From: Streptomyces sp. NBC_00490
GTDB lineage: Bacteria > Actinomycetota > Actinomycetes > Streptomycetales > Streptomycetaceae
DNA length: 64,000 bases
Direction of reading: 5' to 3'
Assembly: GCF_036013645.1 (NCBI RefSeq)
Contig: NZ_CP107869.1
Coordinates: 3,534,001-3,598,000, forward strand
Below the pieces are notes generated by a model that searched no databases, had not been told where the DNA came from, and saw nothing but the letters and a program-made list of their open reading frames with translations. The translations under genes were made by a program, and so were the position numbers. Positions 1 to 9,277 of the stretch are shown here, piece after piece. Every line of letters starts with the position of its first letter. Position 1 is the first letter of the stretch.

Positions 1-369
1 GTCGGCGACATCGACACCGGCTCGCTGCGCGGCGACTTCCACCAGCTGGTGGGGCGGCTAGACGACGAGCAACTGGCGAAGGAGACCGCGCTGGTACGGG
101 GTCTGGTCCACGCCGTCCACACCCACCCCGACCTGCTGCGGGCGCTCCAGGACCTGATCGTCGACCCCGACCCCACCGGACTGGCGGCGATCCTGCGGCG
201 AGCGGTGTCCCGGGGCGAAGTCCGCGCGGACTGCCCGGCGTTGGGGTACGTCCCGTACATCCTGGTCGGCGCGCTGGTGGCCCGCCCGCTGGTCGGGGAC
301 CGGCCACCGGATCGGGCGTTTCTGCTCCACTACCTGGATGCGGTGGTCCTGCCCTCCCTGACGACCTGA
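1..369 (+). CDS. TetR-family regulator, C-terminal part (5' truncated by window edge)
   Basis: The reading frame is open from base 1 and ends at a TGA at 367-369, so only about the last 122 residues are present. The segment has a TetR ligand-binding-domain look: amphipathic helices, a phrase AILRRAVSRGEVR followed by a small hydrophobic helix (VPYILVGALVARPL) and a final helix FLLHYLDAVVLPSL. This matches the C-terminal dimerisation domain common in actinobacterial TetR/AcrR repressors. The DNA-binding domain lies outside the window, so its target and ligand cannot be inferred. It faces a convergent SWIM protein 48 bases downstream. Confidence 0.7.
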   Translation, partial: VGDIDTGSLRGDFHQLVGRLDDEQLAKETALVRGLVHAVHTHPDLLRALQDLIVDPDPTGLAAILRRAVSRGEVRADCPALGYVPYILVGALVARPLVGDRPPDRAFLLHYLDAVVLPSLTT

Positions 370-417
370 CCAGTCTGTGGCGGGCCAGGGCCTGCGTCCG
401 TCCCTCTACAGCCCGGT

Positions 418-2094
418 TCACAAACCGTGTTCAGCCAGCAAACGCATCAGGTTCCGCTTTCGTCCGTGGGCGCCGCGCAGGGCGCTGATGTACGCGGTGA
501 ACTCACCCTGCGTGCCCAGCAGGCGATGGCATTCACGGATGCTCACCAACAGGCCGACGAGCTGTTCGTAGACCGCGTTGCCGGTCGGCCCGATGAGTGG
601 CTCGGCCAGGCGCAGATAGACGGCGAGCGCGTCGGCGGGACGGGCCGTGCGGACCCGGTCGGCGAGCGCCAGCCACTGGCAGTCGTCGGCGCCGCAGTGG
701 GAAGCGGCCTCCCAGGCAGCTTCGCCTTCCTTGTCGTCGAGGAGCGCGTCGACCAGTACGGTCCCGCCGTACCGCCTCGGGGTTCCCCGTTCCGCCTCGG
801 TGCGCAGCTGGGCGAGTGCTCCTGGGCGTTCCTGCTGCCAGCATTCGGCGGCGCGGGCTGCGGCACGCAACTGCTGGTACGCGCGCAGGGAGCGGCGGGC
901 GCCGAAGTGTTCGCGGCGCAGGGCGACGACGTCCGTGAGCCTGGCGGCCTGTGCGTAGCGTTCGCAGAGGTGGTCGACGAGGTCGGTGTCGACGGCGGCG
1001 AGATCCGGCGTCTCCCGAATGCCGCGTTCTGCCCAGCGCAGGGCCTCATCGGATCGTCCCGCGGCGTCCAGCTCGCGGGCGATGACCAGGTGCGTATGCC
1101 CGTTGGACGCCAGGTCCGCCGCGTGTACGGCGATCACCATGTCGATGTCGCCTCCGGCCCTGGCCAGCCGCTGCATCAGTGACTTCTCGGCCCAGCCGGT
1201 GCGCTTCTTCCGCCATGCCGCGACCGCCAGTTTCCGCAGGGCGGTCATTCCCTGCTCGCCCAGGACGTCCTCGTAGTCGAGCGGGTCGATGTCGCAGATG
1301 CTGTCGAGGTCCCTGAGTGTGTGCTTGACCAGCCAGCCGGCCAGTGCCTCCGGGTCGGGGCGCGCCGTGCGGCAGGCGTTGAGATGGGCGTCGACGAGAC
1401 GGGCACCGACCTGACCGAGCCAGCCGTCGGAGTCGTCGATGCTGTCGGCTGCCTGGGTCAGCAGCCGCATCCCTTCGACCGCCAGATCGATCGCTTCGTC
1501 CGCCTGCCCCGAGTCGGTCACCGCGTCGATGGCAGCCACTACTTGGGCGGCCTGGTCGGCATAGGCGCGGGCGTCGGCGTACTCGACGTATCCGTACTGT
1601 GCGAACGGACCGATGTCGAGCAGGTCGCGGACGCGCGCCCGGACCTCGGCGAGGTCGCCGCGGGCGCTCGCGGCCCGTACCTCCAGACGGCGCCGCAACT
1701 GCCGGTCCTGGTCGACCTGTTCACGGACCAGAGCCAGCAACTCGTCCTTCGACAAGGCGGACAGCCAGGCATCGAGGTTCCGTGCCCGGCTCCGGGCCGA
1801 CTCGCGCTGCCGCGGCAGGGCGCGCTGCTGGGCGAGCACGGTGAGGCCGAGGGCGACCAGGTGCTTGCAGAAGTTGCCTTCCAGCCCGTAGGGGCAGTCA
1901 CATGCGCCGGTGACCCCCTGGGGCCCCTCCAGGCTCAGCTCCACCTCGTAGCGTTCCGTGCCGTGGACGCTCGCGGTGATCCACCCGTCGCCGATCTCCA
2001 CGCCGGCCACCGCGTCCAGGTACCCCTGCCCGCGTTCGAAGGAGCGGGTACCGGCCAGCGCTTTGAGTTTCGCTTCGGTGAGGATGCCGTCCAT
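418..2094 (-). CDS. SWIM zinc-finger domain protein
   Basis: This 558-residue protein has a SWIM-type zinc-binding motif near its N-terminus: Cys65-x-Cys67, then Cys76-x-His78 in the phrase CDCPYGLEGNFCKHL. The rest is mostly alpha-helical, Ala/Leu/Arg-rich and repeat-like, and resembles TPR-like helical hairpins (for example ARELDAAGRSDEALRWAERG). SWIM domains are thought to bind DNA or proteins. In bacteria they often sit next to SNF2 helicases, but no helicase is present here, so the role is unknown. The start ATG at 2094 lies just upstream of the SWIM region, as expected for the family. It looks like a single-gene transcription unit. Confidence 0.8.
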   Translation of the reverse strand: MDGILTEAKLKALAGTRSFERGQGYLDAVAGVEIGDGWITASVHGTERYEVELSLEGPQGVTGACDCPYGLEGNFCKHLVALGLTVLAQQRALPRQRESARSRARNLDAWLSALSKDELLALVREQVDQDRQLRRRLEVRAASARGDLAEVRARVRDLLDIGPFAQYGYVEYADARAYADQAAQVVAAIDAVTDSGQADEAIDLAVEGMRLLTQAADSIDDSDGWLGQVGARLVDAHLNACRTARPDPEALAGWLVKHTLRDLDSICDIDPLDYEDVLGEQGMTALRKLAVAAWRKKRTGWAEKSLMQRLARAGGDIDMVIAVHAADLASNGHTHLVIARELDAAGRSDEALRWAERGIRETPDLAAVDTDLVDHLCERYAQAARLTDVVALRREHFGARRSLRAYQQLRAAARAAECWQQERPGALAQLRTEAERGTPRRYGGTVLVDALLDDKEGEAAWEAASHCGADDCQWLALADRVRTARPADALAVYLRLAEPLIGPTGNAVYEQLVGLLVSIRECHRLLGTQGEFTAYISALRGAHGRKRNLMRLLAEHGL

Positions 2095-2335
2095 GGTGTT
2101 CCGCCCTGCTGCGGTGGTGCACTTGCGGTTGCGGTGCGTCAGCCTAGCGGCGGGTGAATGTCGACGGGCCGTCGTGCGGATCTTCGGCGCGAACCGGACG
2201 CAGGCGCGAACCAGGAGGTGCCTCGTCGACCGCCACCGCCGTCGGGCCTCGATCCCGCCGGTCGATGACGACGCTGCGTGAAGGTATGGCGAGGATTGCC
2301 GAACCGGGGCCCTTGTCGGGAAGAATGCCCCAACG

Positions 2336-2860
2336 ATGACGTCGACGCCTTATGAGCGCGTTCCTTTCACCCTGGGCGGGCGGATCGCCTTGCTTATCGG
2401 CGAGTTGGAGGGTCAGGGCCGGGCCGGTGCGCTCTTACGGCTGGCGGCGGCGCGGGAGGCCGCCGATGCTGCTCCGGACGAGGCCGAGAGTGCCGAGGCA
2501 CAAGCCTACGCGCGGTGGGTAGCCGGTGGTCGGGGCTGGCCGCCTGGTTCGTGTCGGCGGACGGCCGCGAGTCGCAGGCCCGCCTGCTGCGCGGGCGCGC
2601 TCTCGGCACGATCCCACAACTGCTGGCAGTGGTACGGCAGTTGAACGAGCGACGGGCCGGGCGTTCGGACTGCTCGGCCGGCTCGCCGAGCAGGTGGTCC
2701 TGAACGCCGTCGATCCCCAGCTGGCCGCCGCGGGGATTGAGTTCACGCTGGAGCGACGCGAGGAGCGGCTGGGTCGTGCCGGAACGCCTTGCCTCGTTCT
2801 CCGCCGACCTACACCTCGGCTAGTCCGGGACCTCGCACTCCTCCGGGTAGGCCTCCGGTG
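2336..2860 (+). pseudogene. Decayed gene remnants, including a DUF2397 (TIGR02677)-like fragment
   Basis: No single frame stays protein-like across this stretch, but pieces in all three forward frames do. From an ATG at 2336, about 60 residues (frame 2) look genuine. At about 2521 the coding look moves to frame 1, with the phrases GLAAWFVSADGRESQARLLR, IPQLLAVVRQLNERRAGRSD. This matches my memory of DUF2397/TIGR02677 proteins, the JetA component of type III Wadjet plasmid-defence systems. After about 2650 frame 3 looks coding (FGLLGRLAEQVVLNAVDPQL). I read this as one or more defence genes broken by frameshifts and deletions. The family call is from memory of motifs, not from a search. No intact Wadjet partner is present. 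Confidence 0.35.
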
Positions 2861-3036
2861 AACTCAGCTCCTTCCAGGCGCCCTTGGGCTGGACGGTTGA
2901 CCTCTACCTGCCATGGGCAGACTCCCGGGGCCACGGTTCGTACGACACCAATGTGATCAACGCGATCCATGCGGATGCGTTTCCGGAGAAGTGCACGGCA
3001 TGTCCGGGCGCCCCGCAGCGTTTTCCGGGGGCGGGC

Positions 3037-6000
3037 ATGAGGGGTGGCACGTGGATCGATCGGGTCGTCGCCGATTTCGGAGCACAGTGCAAGCAAGTCC
3101 TTGGAGTGGGCGAGCATGAGGCGGGTATCCGTAGCGCGGTCGAAAGTCTGCTTGGCGCGTCAGCCGTGGAATTGGGGCTTCACCTTCGACTCCACCCTGA
3201 GGCCCGCCTGACAGACCTGGGAATTCGCCCAGACTTCGCCGCGAGCCTTGGAGAGAACAAACAGCAGACCTTTGGCTATGTAGAGTTGAAGAGTCCAAAA
3301 AAGAGGGACATAAGTCCGGGCGGCTTACGCGGCAAGGACAGGAAGCAGTGGGAAGCGATGTCCCGCCTCCCCAACGTTCTCTACACCAATGGGCAAACCT
3401 GGATTCTTTACCAGAATGGCCAGCAGCAAGGTAAGATCATCCAGCTGGAAGGCGATATCTACCGGTCCGGACGCCGATTACAGGCGCCAGGCACCACGGC
3501 TGCCGCATTCGAGCGCATGCTCAGCGATTTCCTTTTCTGGAACCCCCGCCCATTGACCACGGTACGTCATCTGGTCAGTACCATAGCGCCGCTGTGCGGA
3601 CTTCTGCGGGACGAGGTGCATGACCGGCTCCGTGAAGAAGAACGATATCGCGGGGACGACGGAATCCGACGCGGCCCAGGGCGCCCGTTCACTGAGCTTG
3701 CGCAGACATGGGAGAATTTCCTCTTCCCTCATACCGACGAGCGAGACCATAAAGTCGCCTTCTCTGATCGCTACGCACAGACCGTGACTTTCGCACTGCT
3801 GCTCGCTCGCGCCGACAAGATATCCCTGGAAAATCGCAATCTACACGAAGTCGGCGATTTACTGGGAGCTGACCACACCGTGATGGGAAGGGCACTTCAA
3901 ATCCTCACCGATCACGTCGGAAAACAGTTCAAGAACAGTCTTGATGTTCTGGTACGGGTAGTGAATGCGGTGGACTGGGATACCATTCTTGAGCGCGAGC
4001 CGGACGCTCACGTACTGCTCTACGAGCACTTTCTTCAGGAGTACGATCCGGAACTCCGTAAAGCCTCGGGAACTTACTACACGCCAGCCGCCCTCGTGAA
4101 AGAGATGGTGCGGCTCGTCGATGAGGTACTGCGCCTGAATCTGAGCTGCTCCAAAGGCTTCGCTGACTCCCGAGTGACGATCATCGATCCCGCCATGGGA
4201 ACAGGTACATTCCTCAGCGCGATCGTCGACCTCGTCGCCGAGCGCCGATCCGCCGGAGGAAACGACGGCTTCCGAGCCGAAGCCGTCGAGGAACTCGCAC
4301 AGCGACTCATAGGCTTCGAGAAGCAGATGGCCGCCTATGCCGTCGCTCAGATGCGCATCTCGCAGACCTTGCGCACCCACGACTCCCATACTCAGCTGAA
4401 TGATCTGCGCCTGCATCTTAATGACACCCTCACAGACCCATGGGAGCGCCCCACCCTGTTCGGTGGCACCGGAGCCGATGTTCTACGCCGGGAGACCGAA
4501 GCCGCTAACCACATCAAGAGAGACGAGGAAGTAACGGTTGTCATCGGGAACCCTCCCGATCGAGAGGACGCACAAGGTGAAGGAGGCTGGATCGAGAAAG
4601 GCTCCGCGAAGCACGGCCCACCGCTACTGGACGACTTCCGACTGCGCGGCACCAACGGCGTCTACGAGAAGAAACTCAAGAACCTCTATGTGTACTTCTG
4701 GCGTTGGGCGACCTACAAGGTATTCGAGCAGCACCACCCCGCGCATCACCGAGGAATAGTCTGCTTCGTGACCACGGCCGGCTTCCTTCGAGGACCCGGT
4801 TTCAGGGGGATGCGTGAGTATCTGCGCTCAACTTGCTCAGAGGGGTGGATAATCGATCTGACCCCGGAAGGTAAGCAGCCTCCCGTACGAACCAGGTTCT
4901 TTCCCGGAGTTCAACAAGAGCTGGCCATAGCCCTCTTCGTACGTAGGGGTGTATCAGAAACGCAGGGCCTAGCACCTGTGCACTACGTGGCGGTGACTGG
5001 CACCCGTGACGAGAAGCAGGCACAGCTGGTCGATTTGCACATAGATGACATCAGCTGGCAACCGTGCCACCACGAGGCGCATGCCCCTTTCACACCGGCC
5101 CCGACAACCCGATGGTCCGAATTTCCCGCCCTGGGCGATATTATGCCCTGGACCCGACAAGGCATGCAGACCAAGCGCACCTGGGTCTATGGAGTCGACG
5201 AGGAGAACTTACGGCAGCGCTGGGACAGGCTGGTTCACGAACCCGACCCGGAAGAGAAGCGAACGCTTTTCAGCGAATCCCGTGACCGGAAAATAGGAAG
5301 CACAGTAGCCTATCGACTCCCCGGCCAACCTGGACGGCCACTCACAGAAGAACGAGGAAGCTGTCCACGTCTGAAGCAAATTCTTCATCGTAGCTTTGAC
5401 CGGCAGTGGATCATACCTGACAGCCGAGTAATCGACTATCCTCGACCAAGCCTCTGGGACGCAGATTGCAATGACCAGTTGTTCCTCATCGAACAACACA
5501 GTCGACCGATAAGGTCAGGGCCCGCCCTTATCTTCTCCGCCCTGATCCCAGATATGCATTGCTTCAACAACGACGGCGGTAGAGTACTGCCATTGCGACA
5601 TTCAGATGGATCACCCAACATCACGCCCGGCCTGCTGGCACATCTCGCGAATTCGTACGGCCTGCCAATGATCTCGCCAGAAGACTTAGCTGCTTACATA
5701 GCCGGTGTCACCGCGCATCCAGCCTTCACTCAGAGATTCCGAGAAGAACTCAACTCTCCGGGCATCAGGATCCCGCTCACTGCTGATCTCCATTTGTGGC
5801 TCGACGCCACAAAAATCGGATATGAACTCATCCGGATATCGACCTTCGGCGCACTCTTCGACAATGCAGGGACCGAGGTCAGCGGCAGCGCAACAGAACC
5901 TGTCACGTACTCGGTACGCGTCGACCCATCAGAACTTCCCTCATCTCTTTCCTATGATCCCGAGCGTCAGGCGCTGCGGATTGGGACGGGAGAGTTTCTG

Positions 6001-6483
6001 GGGGTCACCGAGCGCATGCGTCACTATGATGTGGGCGGCCGAAACGTACTGGACAGCTGGCTCGCCGCACGCTGCAGCGGGCCTAAAGGGCGCAACCTCA
6101 GCGAATTGGACGAGATCCGCAGCGAGCGCTGGAAACCAGGTTGGAGCAGCGAACTCATAGAGGTTCTCAAGGCGCTTCACCACCTCACGAGACTGGAGCC
6201 GCCACAGGAATCCCTACTGGAACGCGTTCTGAGCGGACCACTGATTGATGTAGCCGAGTTGACGCGTCGCGGAGTACTTCAACCTCCCACGTACGCGCGG
6301 GCACCGAGGCAGACGCACACCAACGAGGAGATGCTCCCCGGAATGGGCGATCTCGATGGGCATCCACCGTCGCCGGTACAGCCACTGGCGCCTGCACCGC
6401 CAGAAAGCTCGACCCGTCCGACACTTCAGCCACGTAAACGCCGCAGCTCACAGGAGCGGCCAAAGCATCACCCGCCAGCCTGA
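3037..6483 (+). CDS. Type ISP-like restriction/modification protein: PD-(D/E)xK nuclease fused to N6-adenine DNA methylase
   Basis: This protein of about 1148 residues combines an N-terminal PD-(D/E)xK nuclease-like region (IRPDF at about residue 64, VELK at about 82) with a gamma-type adenine methyltransferase. Motif I is DPAMGTGTF near residue 384. Motif IV is NPPD near residue 504, where NPPY is usual. A long C-terminal target-recognition region resembles the Type ISP C-terminal family. Unlike true type ISP enzymes (LlaGI) it has no helicase. The open frame extends up to a start at 2884, but the family-like sequence begins near ATG 3037 (a GTG at 3049 is also possible), so I start there. 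Its base composition is clearly more AT-rich than its neighbours, and the codon choice is relaxed, which suggests horizontal transfer. No partner gene is intact. Confidence 0.8.
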   Translation: MRGGTWIDRVVADFGAQCKQVLGVGEHEAGIRSAVESLLGASAVELGLHLRLHPEARLTDLGIRPDFAASLGENKQQTFGYVELKSPKKRDISPGGLRGKDRKQWEAMSRLPNVLYTNGQTWILYQNGQQQGKIIQLEGDIYRSGRRLQAPGTTAAAFERMLSDFLFWNPRPLTTVRHLVSTIAPLCGLLRDEVHDRLREEERYRGDDGIRRGPGRPFTELAQTWENFLFPHTDERDHKVAFSDRYAQTVTFALLLARADKISLENRNLHEVGDLLGADHTVMGRALQILTDHVGKQFKNSLDVLVRVVNAVDWDTILEREPDAHVLLYEHFLQEYDPELRKASGTYYTPAALVKEMVRLVDEVLRLNLSCSKGFADSRVTIIDPAMGTGTFLSAIVDLVAERRSAGGNDGFRAEAVEELAQRLIGFEKQMAAYAVAQMRISQTLRTHDSHTQLNDLRLHLNDTLTDPWERPTLFGGTGADVLRRETEAANHIKRDEEVTVVIGNPPDREDAQGEGGWIEKGSAKHGPPLLDDFRLRGTNGVYEKKLKNLYVYFWRWATYKVFEQHHPAHHRGIVCFVTTAGFLRGPGFRGMREYLRSTCSEGWIIDLTPEGKQPPVRTRFFPGVQQELAIALFVRRGVSETQGLAPVHYVAVTGTRDEKQAQLVDLHIDDISWQPCHHEAHAPFTPAPTTRWSEFPALGDIMPWTRQGMQTKRTWVYGVDEENLRQRWDRLVHEPDPEEKRTLFSESRDRKIGSTVAYRLPGQPGRPLTEERGSCPRLKQILHRSFDRQWIIPDSRVIDYPRPSLWDADCNDQLFLIEQHSRPIRSGPALIFSALIPDMHCFNNDGGRVLPLRHSDGSPNITPGLLAHLANSYGLPMISPEDLAAYIAGVTAHPAFTQRFREELNSPGIRIPLTADLHLWLDATKIGYELIRISTFGALFDNAGTEVSGSATEPVTYSVRVDPSELPSSLSYDPERQALRIGTGEFLGVTERMRHYDVGGRNVLDSWLAARCSGPKGRNLSELDEIRSERWKPGWSSELIEVLKALHHLTRLEPPQESLLERVLSGPLIDVAELTRRGVLQPPTYARAPRQTHTNEEMLPGMGDLDGHPPSPVQPLAPAPPESSTRPTLQPRKRRSSQERPKHHPPA

Positions 6484-6525
6484 CAGGACTCAATCAGATA
6501 GGCCCCGCCCTGTGGATACTTGGAG

Positions 6526-6942
6526 CGGCAGACGAGTCGGGCTGTACGCCGGGTTCTGTCGCCCGACTGCCTCGCGGCGGCCGGGGAGACGGCCATCCAT
6601 CTAGGGCCGGTGTTGCCACCGGCCTCGTGCGGTCTACCCGGGAACTCGGGCGAGCAGCCCTCGGACGTTCCCGCAGAGTGCTTTTTACGGCGCTCCTTTT
6701 GACCTTGCTCCAGGTGGGGTTTACCTAGCTGCCCAGGTCACCCTGGGCACTGGTGGTCTCTTACACCACCGTTTCACCCTTACCGAGGACCGAGGTCCCC
6801 GGCGGTCTGTTTTCTGTGGCACTGTCCCGCGGGTCACCCCGGGTGGCCGTTAGCCACCACCTTGCCCTGTGGAGCCCGGACGTTCCTCGGGAAGCCCCCG
6901 TCAAGGGGACTCCACGCGGCCGTCCGCCCGGCTCGTCTGCCG
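6526..6942 (-). ncRNA. rnpB: RNase P RNA (bacterial class A)
   Basis: The minus strand carries the conserved RNase P landmarks: a 5' GAGGAACGTCCGGGCTCCAC block followed by AGGGCA and GGTGG(C) elements, and the 3' CCTAGATGG...CCGGCGTACAG block. The ends were set by the P1 helix: the 5' CGGCAGACGAGCCGGGC (6942 downward) pairs with GCCCGACTCGTCTGCCG at 6542-6526. The size of about 417 nt fits a Streptomyces class A RNA. The RNA is the catalytic subunit that trims tRNA 5' leaders. The last 42 bases of the upstream transporter gene overlap its 5' end. Confidence 0.95.
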
Positions 6943-7827
6943 TGTCGACCATGTTACCGGGCCCTCGTCCCTCGCAGGACCGGCCGCTGTCGCCAGGACC
7001 GAGCCCGCCAGGATCAACGTGAACGCCGCCCCCACGCCCAGAGTCAGTTCCTCCCCCAGGAACAGCGCGCCCGCCGCCACCGCCACCGCCGGGTTGACGT
7101 ACGTGATCACGGTCGAGCGCGTCGGGCCGACCTCCTTGATCAGCTCCAGGAAGGCGACGAAGGCCACCGCCGTGCAGATCACGCCGAGGCCCGCCAAGGC
7201 CAGCAGGACGGTGGGCGAGGGCACGGTGGCAGGCCAGGTCATCGCGGCCGGCGTTGCGTACACCACGGCCGCCAAGCCCAGGCAGGATGCCGTGAGCTGC
7301 AGGGACGGGACATTCCGTAGGTGCCGTGCCGCTATCAGGGGTGCCGTCGCGTAGCCCACCACCGTCACCAGTACCTCCGCCAGCGAGCGGGCGTCCCCGC
7401 CCGTCAGGTGCGGGACGGTCAGGATCCCCACACCCGCCAGGCCCAGTCCCAGACCCGTCAGCCGCCGCGCCCCCAGCCGCTCCGTGTCGCCGAAGAAGCG
7501 GGCCAGCGCCACTCCCACGATCGGGACCCCGGCGATCAGCAGGCCCGCCGTCGAGCTGGACAGGTGGCGTTCGGCGTCCGTGAGCGTGAACCACGGGCCG
7601 ATGATCTCGATGCACGCGAAGGCCAGCATCGGCTTCCAGAACGACCTGACGGTCCCCGCCAAGCCCCTCGCCGCGAACGGCAGCAGCAGCGCCGCGCCCA
7701 GCGCGCATCGCGTGAACACCACGACCGACGGGGACAGCGGGGCCTCCACCGCCACCTTGATCATCAGGTAGGGGATGCCCCAGACCACTCCCATCAGGGA
7801 GAACAGGAACCAGCCGCGTGCAGTCAT
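6901..7827 (-). CDS. EamA/DMT-family transporter
   Basis: About 308 residues form ten hydrophobic segments, arranged as two five-helix EamA repeats. Typical phrases are VVWGIPYLMIKVAVEAP near the N-terminus, SSSTAGLLIAGVPIVGVALA mid-protein, and RSTVITYVNPAVAVAAGALFLGEELTLG in the second repeat. Such proteins export metabolites such as amino acids or nucleotides across the cytoplasmic membrane, and the substrate cannot be read from sequence. I prefer ATG 7827 to the GTG two codons upstream. The C-terminal codons run into the 5' end of rnpB. A co-directional AraC regulator ends 19 bases upstream and probably shares its transcript. Confidence 0.85.
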   Translation of the reverse strand: MTARGWFLFSLMGVVWGIPYLMIKVAVEAPLSPSVVVFTRCALGAALLLPFAARGLAGTVRSFWKPMLAFACIEIIGPWFTLTDAERHLSSSTAGLLIAGVPIVGVALARFFGDTERLGARRLTGLGLGLAGVGILTVPHLTGGDARSLAEVLVTVVGYATAPLIAARHLRNVPSLQLTASCLGLAAVVYATPAAMTWPATVPSPTVLLALAGLGVICTAVAFVAFLELIKEVGPTRSTVITYVNPAVAVAAGALFLGEELTLGVGAAFTLILAGSVLATAAGPARDEGPVTWSTRQTSRADGRVESP

Positions 7828-7846
7828 GCACACACTGTCGGCCGGA

Positions 7847-8671
7847 TCAGGGTCTGCGGTCTTGAACGCTGTTGCGGTACGCCGCCGGGGTCACGCCGAG
7901 GACGCGGCGGAACCAGCGGGTGAGGTGCGCCTGGTCCGCGAAGCCGACGAGTGACGCGACCTCGGCCGGTCGCAGGCCCGTGTCCAGGAGGCGGCGGGCG
8001 CGGGTGACGCGGTACTGGGCCAGCCAGGCGTACGGCGGCAGCCCCATCGTCGTACGGAAGGCGCGGAGCAACTGGTAGCGGGACAGGCCCAGTTCCTCGG
8101 CCAGCGCCGCCAGTGACGGGGGCTCCAGGAGTTCGTCGGCCAGCCGGTCCCGTACGGCTACAGCGATGCGGTCCGCGCCCGGGATCGTGTCCGTCGTGGC
8201 CCGGGCCGTGGAGTGGCGGCGGGCCAGGGCCGTGAGCAGCCAGGGGAGGCGCGACTCGGTCTCCAGGGGGTCGGGGCGGGCGCCCAGTTCGGTGTGGGTG
8301 AGGAGGATCGCCGCGGCCAGTTCGGGGTCGTCTATCAGTGGCTCGCGGAAGTGCGGGACACCGCCCAGCGTTCCTTCCGTCAGCAGCGAGGTCTCCGCGT
8401 ACAGGGCGCGGTAGGCGTAGCCGTCGGTCGCGTTGCCGGGGCCGCCCGTGTGCACCTCGCCGGGGGCCAGGACGACGATGGAGCCGGGGCCTGTGCGGAT
8501 GTGGCCGCCGCGGTAGTCGATGACCTCGGTGCCGTCGACGCAGACGCCGACCGTGAACTCGTCGTGGGCGTGCGGGGCGTAGACATGCTTGTCGAAGCGG
8601 GCGGTCAGGAGGTCCAGGGACGGACCGCACCGGCCCAGCCGGGCCCTTGTCCACAAGGCCTGCTCACCCAT
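7847..8671 (-). CDS. AraC-family transcriptional regulator
   Basis: The 274-residue protein has an N-terminal cupin-like effector domain (HAHDEFTVGVCVDGTEVIDYRGG, VLAPGEVHTGGP) and a C-terminal double helix-turn-helix (LAALAEELGLSRYQLLRAFR, then PAEVASLVGFADQAHLTRWFRRVLGVTP). It therefore resembles small-molecule-sensing AraC activators. ATG 8671 is preferred over the longer frame start because a GGGGGG-rich ribosome site precedes it at normal spacing and the cupin homology begins soon after. It sits immediately upstream of, and co-directional with, the EamA transporter. It may control that transporter, a common pairing for efflux. Confidence 0.88.
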   Translation of the reverse strand: MGEQALWTRARLGRCGPSLDLLTARFDKHVYAPHAHDEFTVGVCVDGTEVIDYRGGHIRTGPGSIVVLAPGEVHTGGPGNATDGYAYRALYAETSLLTEGTLGGVPHFREPLIDDPELAAAILLTHTELGARPDPLETESRLPWLLTALARRHSTARATTDTIPGADRIAVAVRDRLADELLEPPSLAALAEELGLSRYQLLRAFRTTMGLPPYAWLAQYRVTRARRLLDTGLRPAEVASLVGFADQAHLTRWFRRVLGVTPAAYRNSVQDRRP

Positions 8672-8755
8672 CCGACGCCCCCCTTCCCGCCAAGCCTTCC
8701 CACCGAGCTTCCCCACCGAGCGTGGCCCGCTCATGAGCCGGTCACGGGACGACTC

Positions 8756-9277
8756 TCAGGGGTGGAACGTCTTCAGGCCCCGTTTCCATGCCGCCCCCAG
8801 GTCGGCGTCGTCCGGAAACCGGCCGTGGATCTCCAGGACCACCATCCCGTGGGCGAAGGCCCACACCGAACGGGCCAGGTCGAGGTCGCCGCCGCACACC
8901 CGCATCAGCGGCATCGCGGCCCGCTCCTCCAGGCCGGCGGGCAACGCTGCGCGGGGCAGGGGGCGTTCGGTGGCGAGGCAGTAGAGGTGGGGGTGGTCGA
9001 GGGCGTAGGTGCGGTAGGCCTCCGCCAGGGTCAGGAGGGAGCCGGGGTCGCGTTCCTCCGCCGCCTCCAGCGCCGCCGCCGACTCCTCCAGCATCTGCGC
9101 GATCAGCTCCACCTCCACGGCGTGCTTGTCGGGGAAGTGCTTGTAGAGGGAGGGCGCCTTGATGCCGAGGCGGTCGGCGAGGGTTCGCAGGGTGAGTGCG
9201 GTGGGCCCGGACTCCTCCAGGAGGGTCCGGGCGGCCGTCGCGATCTCGCGGGCGCGGGGGGTGAGGCGGTCAGTCAC
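8756..9277 (-). CDS. TetR/AcrR-family repressor
   Basis: The 173-residue protein starts with a clear TetR helix-turn-helix: ARTLLEESGPTALTLRTLAD followed by LGIKAPSLYKHFPDKHAVE. The remainder is a helical ligand-binding domain of the WHG/TetR_C_33 type. Its GTG start (9277) overlaps the end of the DUF4260 gene (9270) by 8 bases, so the two are translationally coupled. The promoter of the pair carries two identical palindromes at 9746-9795 that look like its own operators, so autoregulation is likely. The ligand is unknown. Confidence 0.9.
   Translation of the reverse strand: MTDRLTPRAREIATAARTLLEESGPTALTLRTLADRLGIKAPSLYKHFPDKHAVEVELIAQMLEESAAALEAAEERDPGSLLTLAEAYRTYALDHPHLYCLATERPLPRAALPAGLEERAAMPLMRVCGGDLDLARSVWAFAHGMVVLEIHGRFPDDADLGAAWKRGLKTFHP

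Noticed and set aside
2336..6483. Complete Wadjet, BREX or DISARM defence system
   Set aside because: Only one intact protein (nuclease-methylase) is present. No SMC-like ATPase, helicase, PglZ or DrmA partner is seen in the window.
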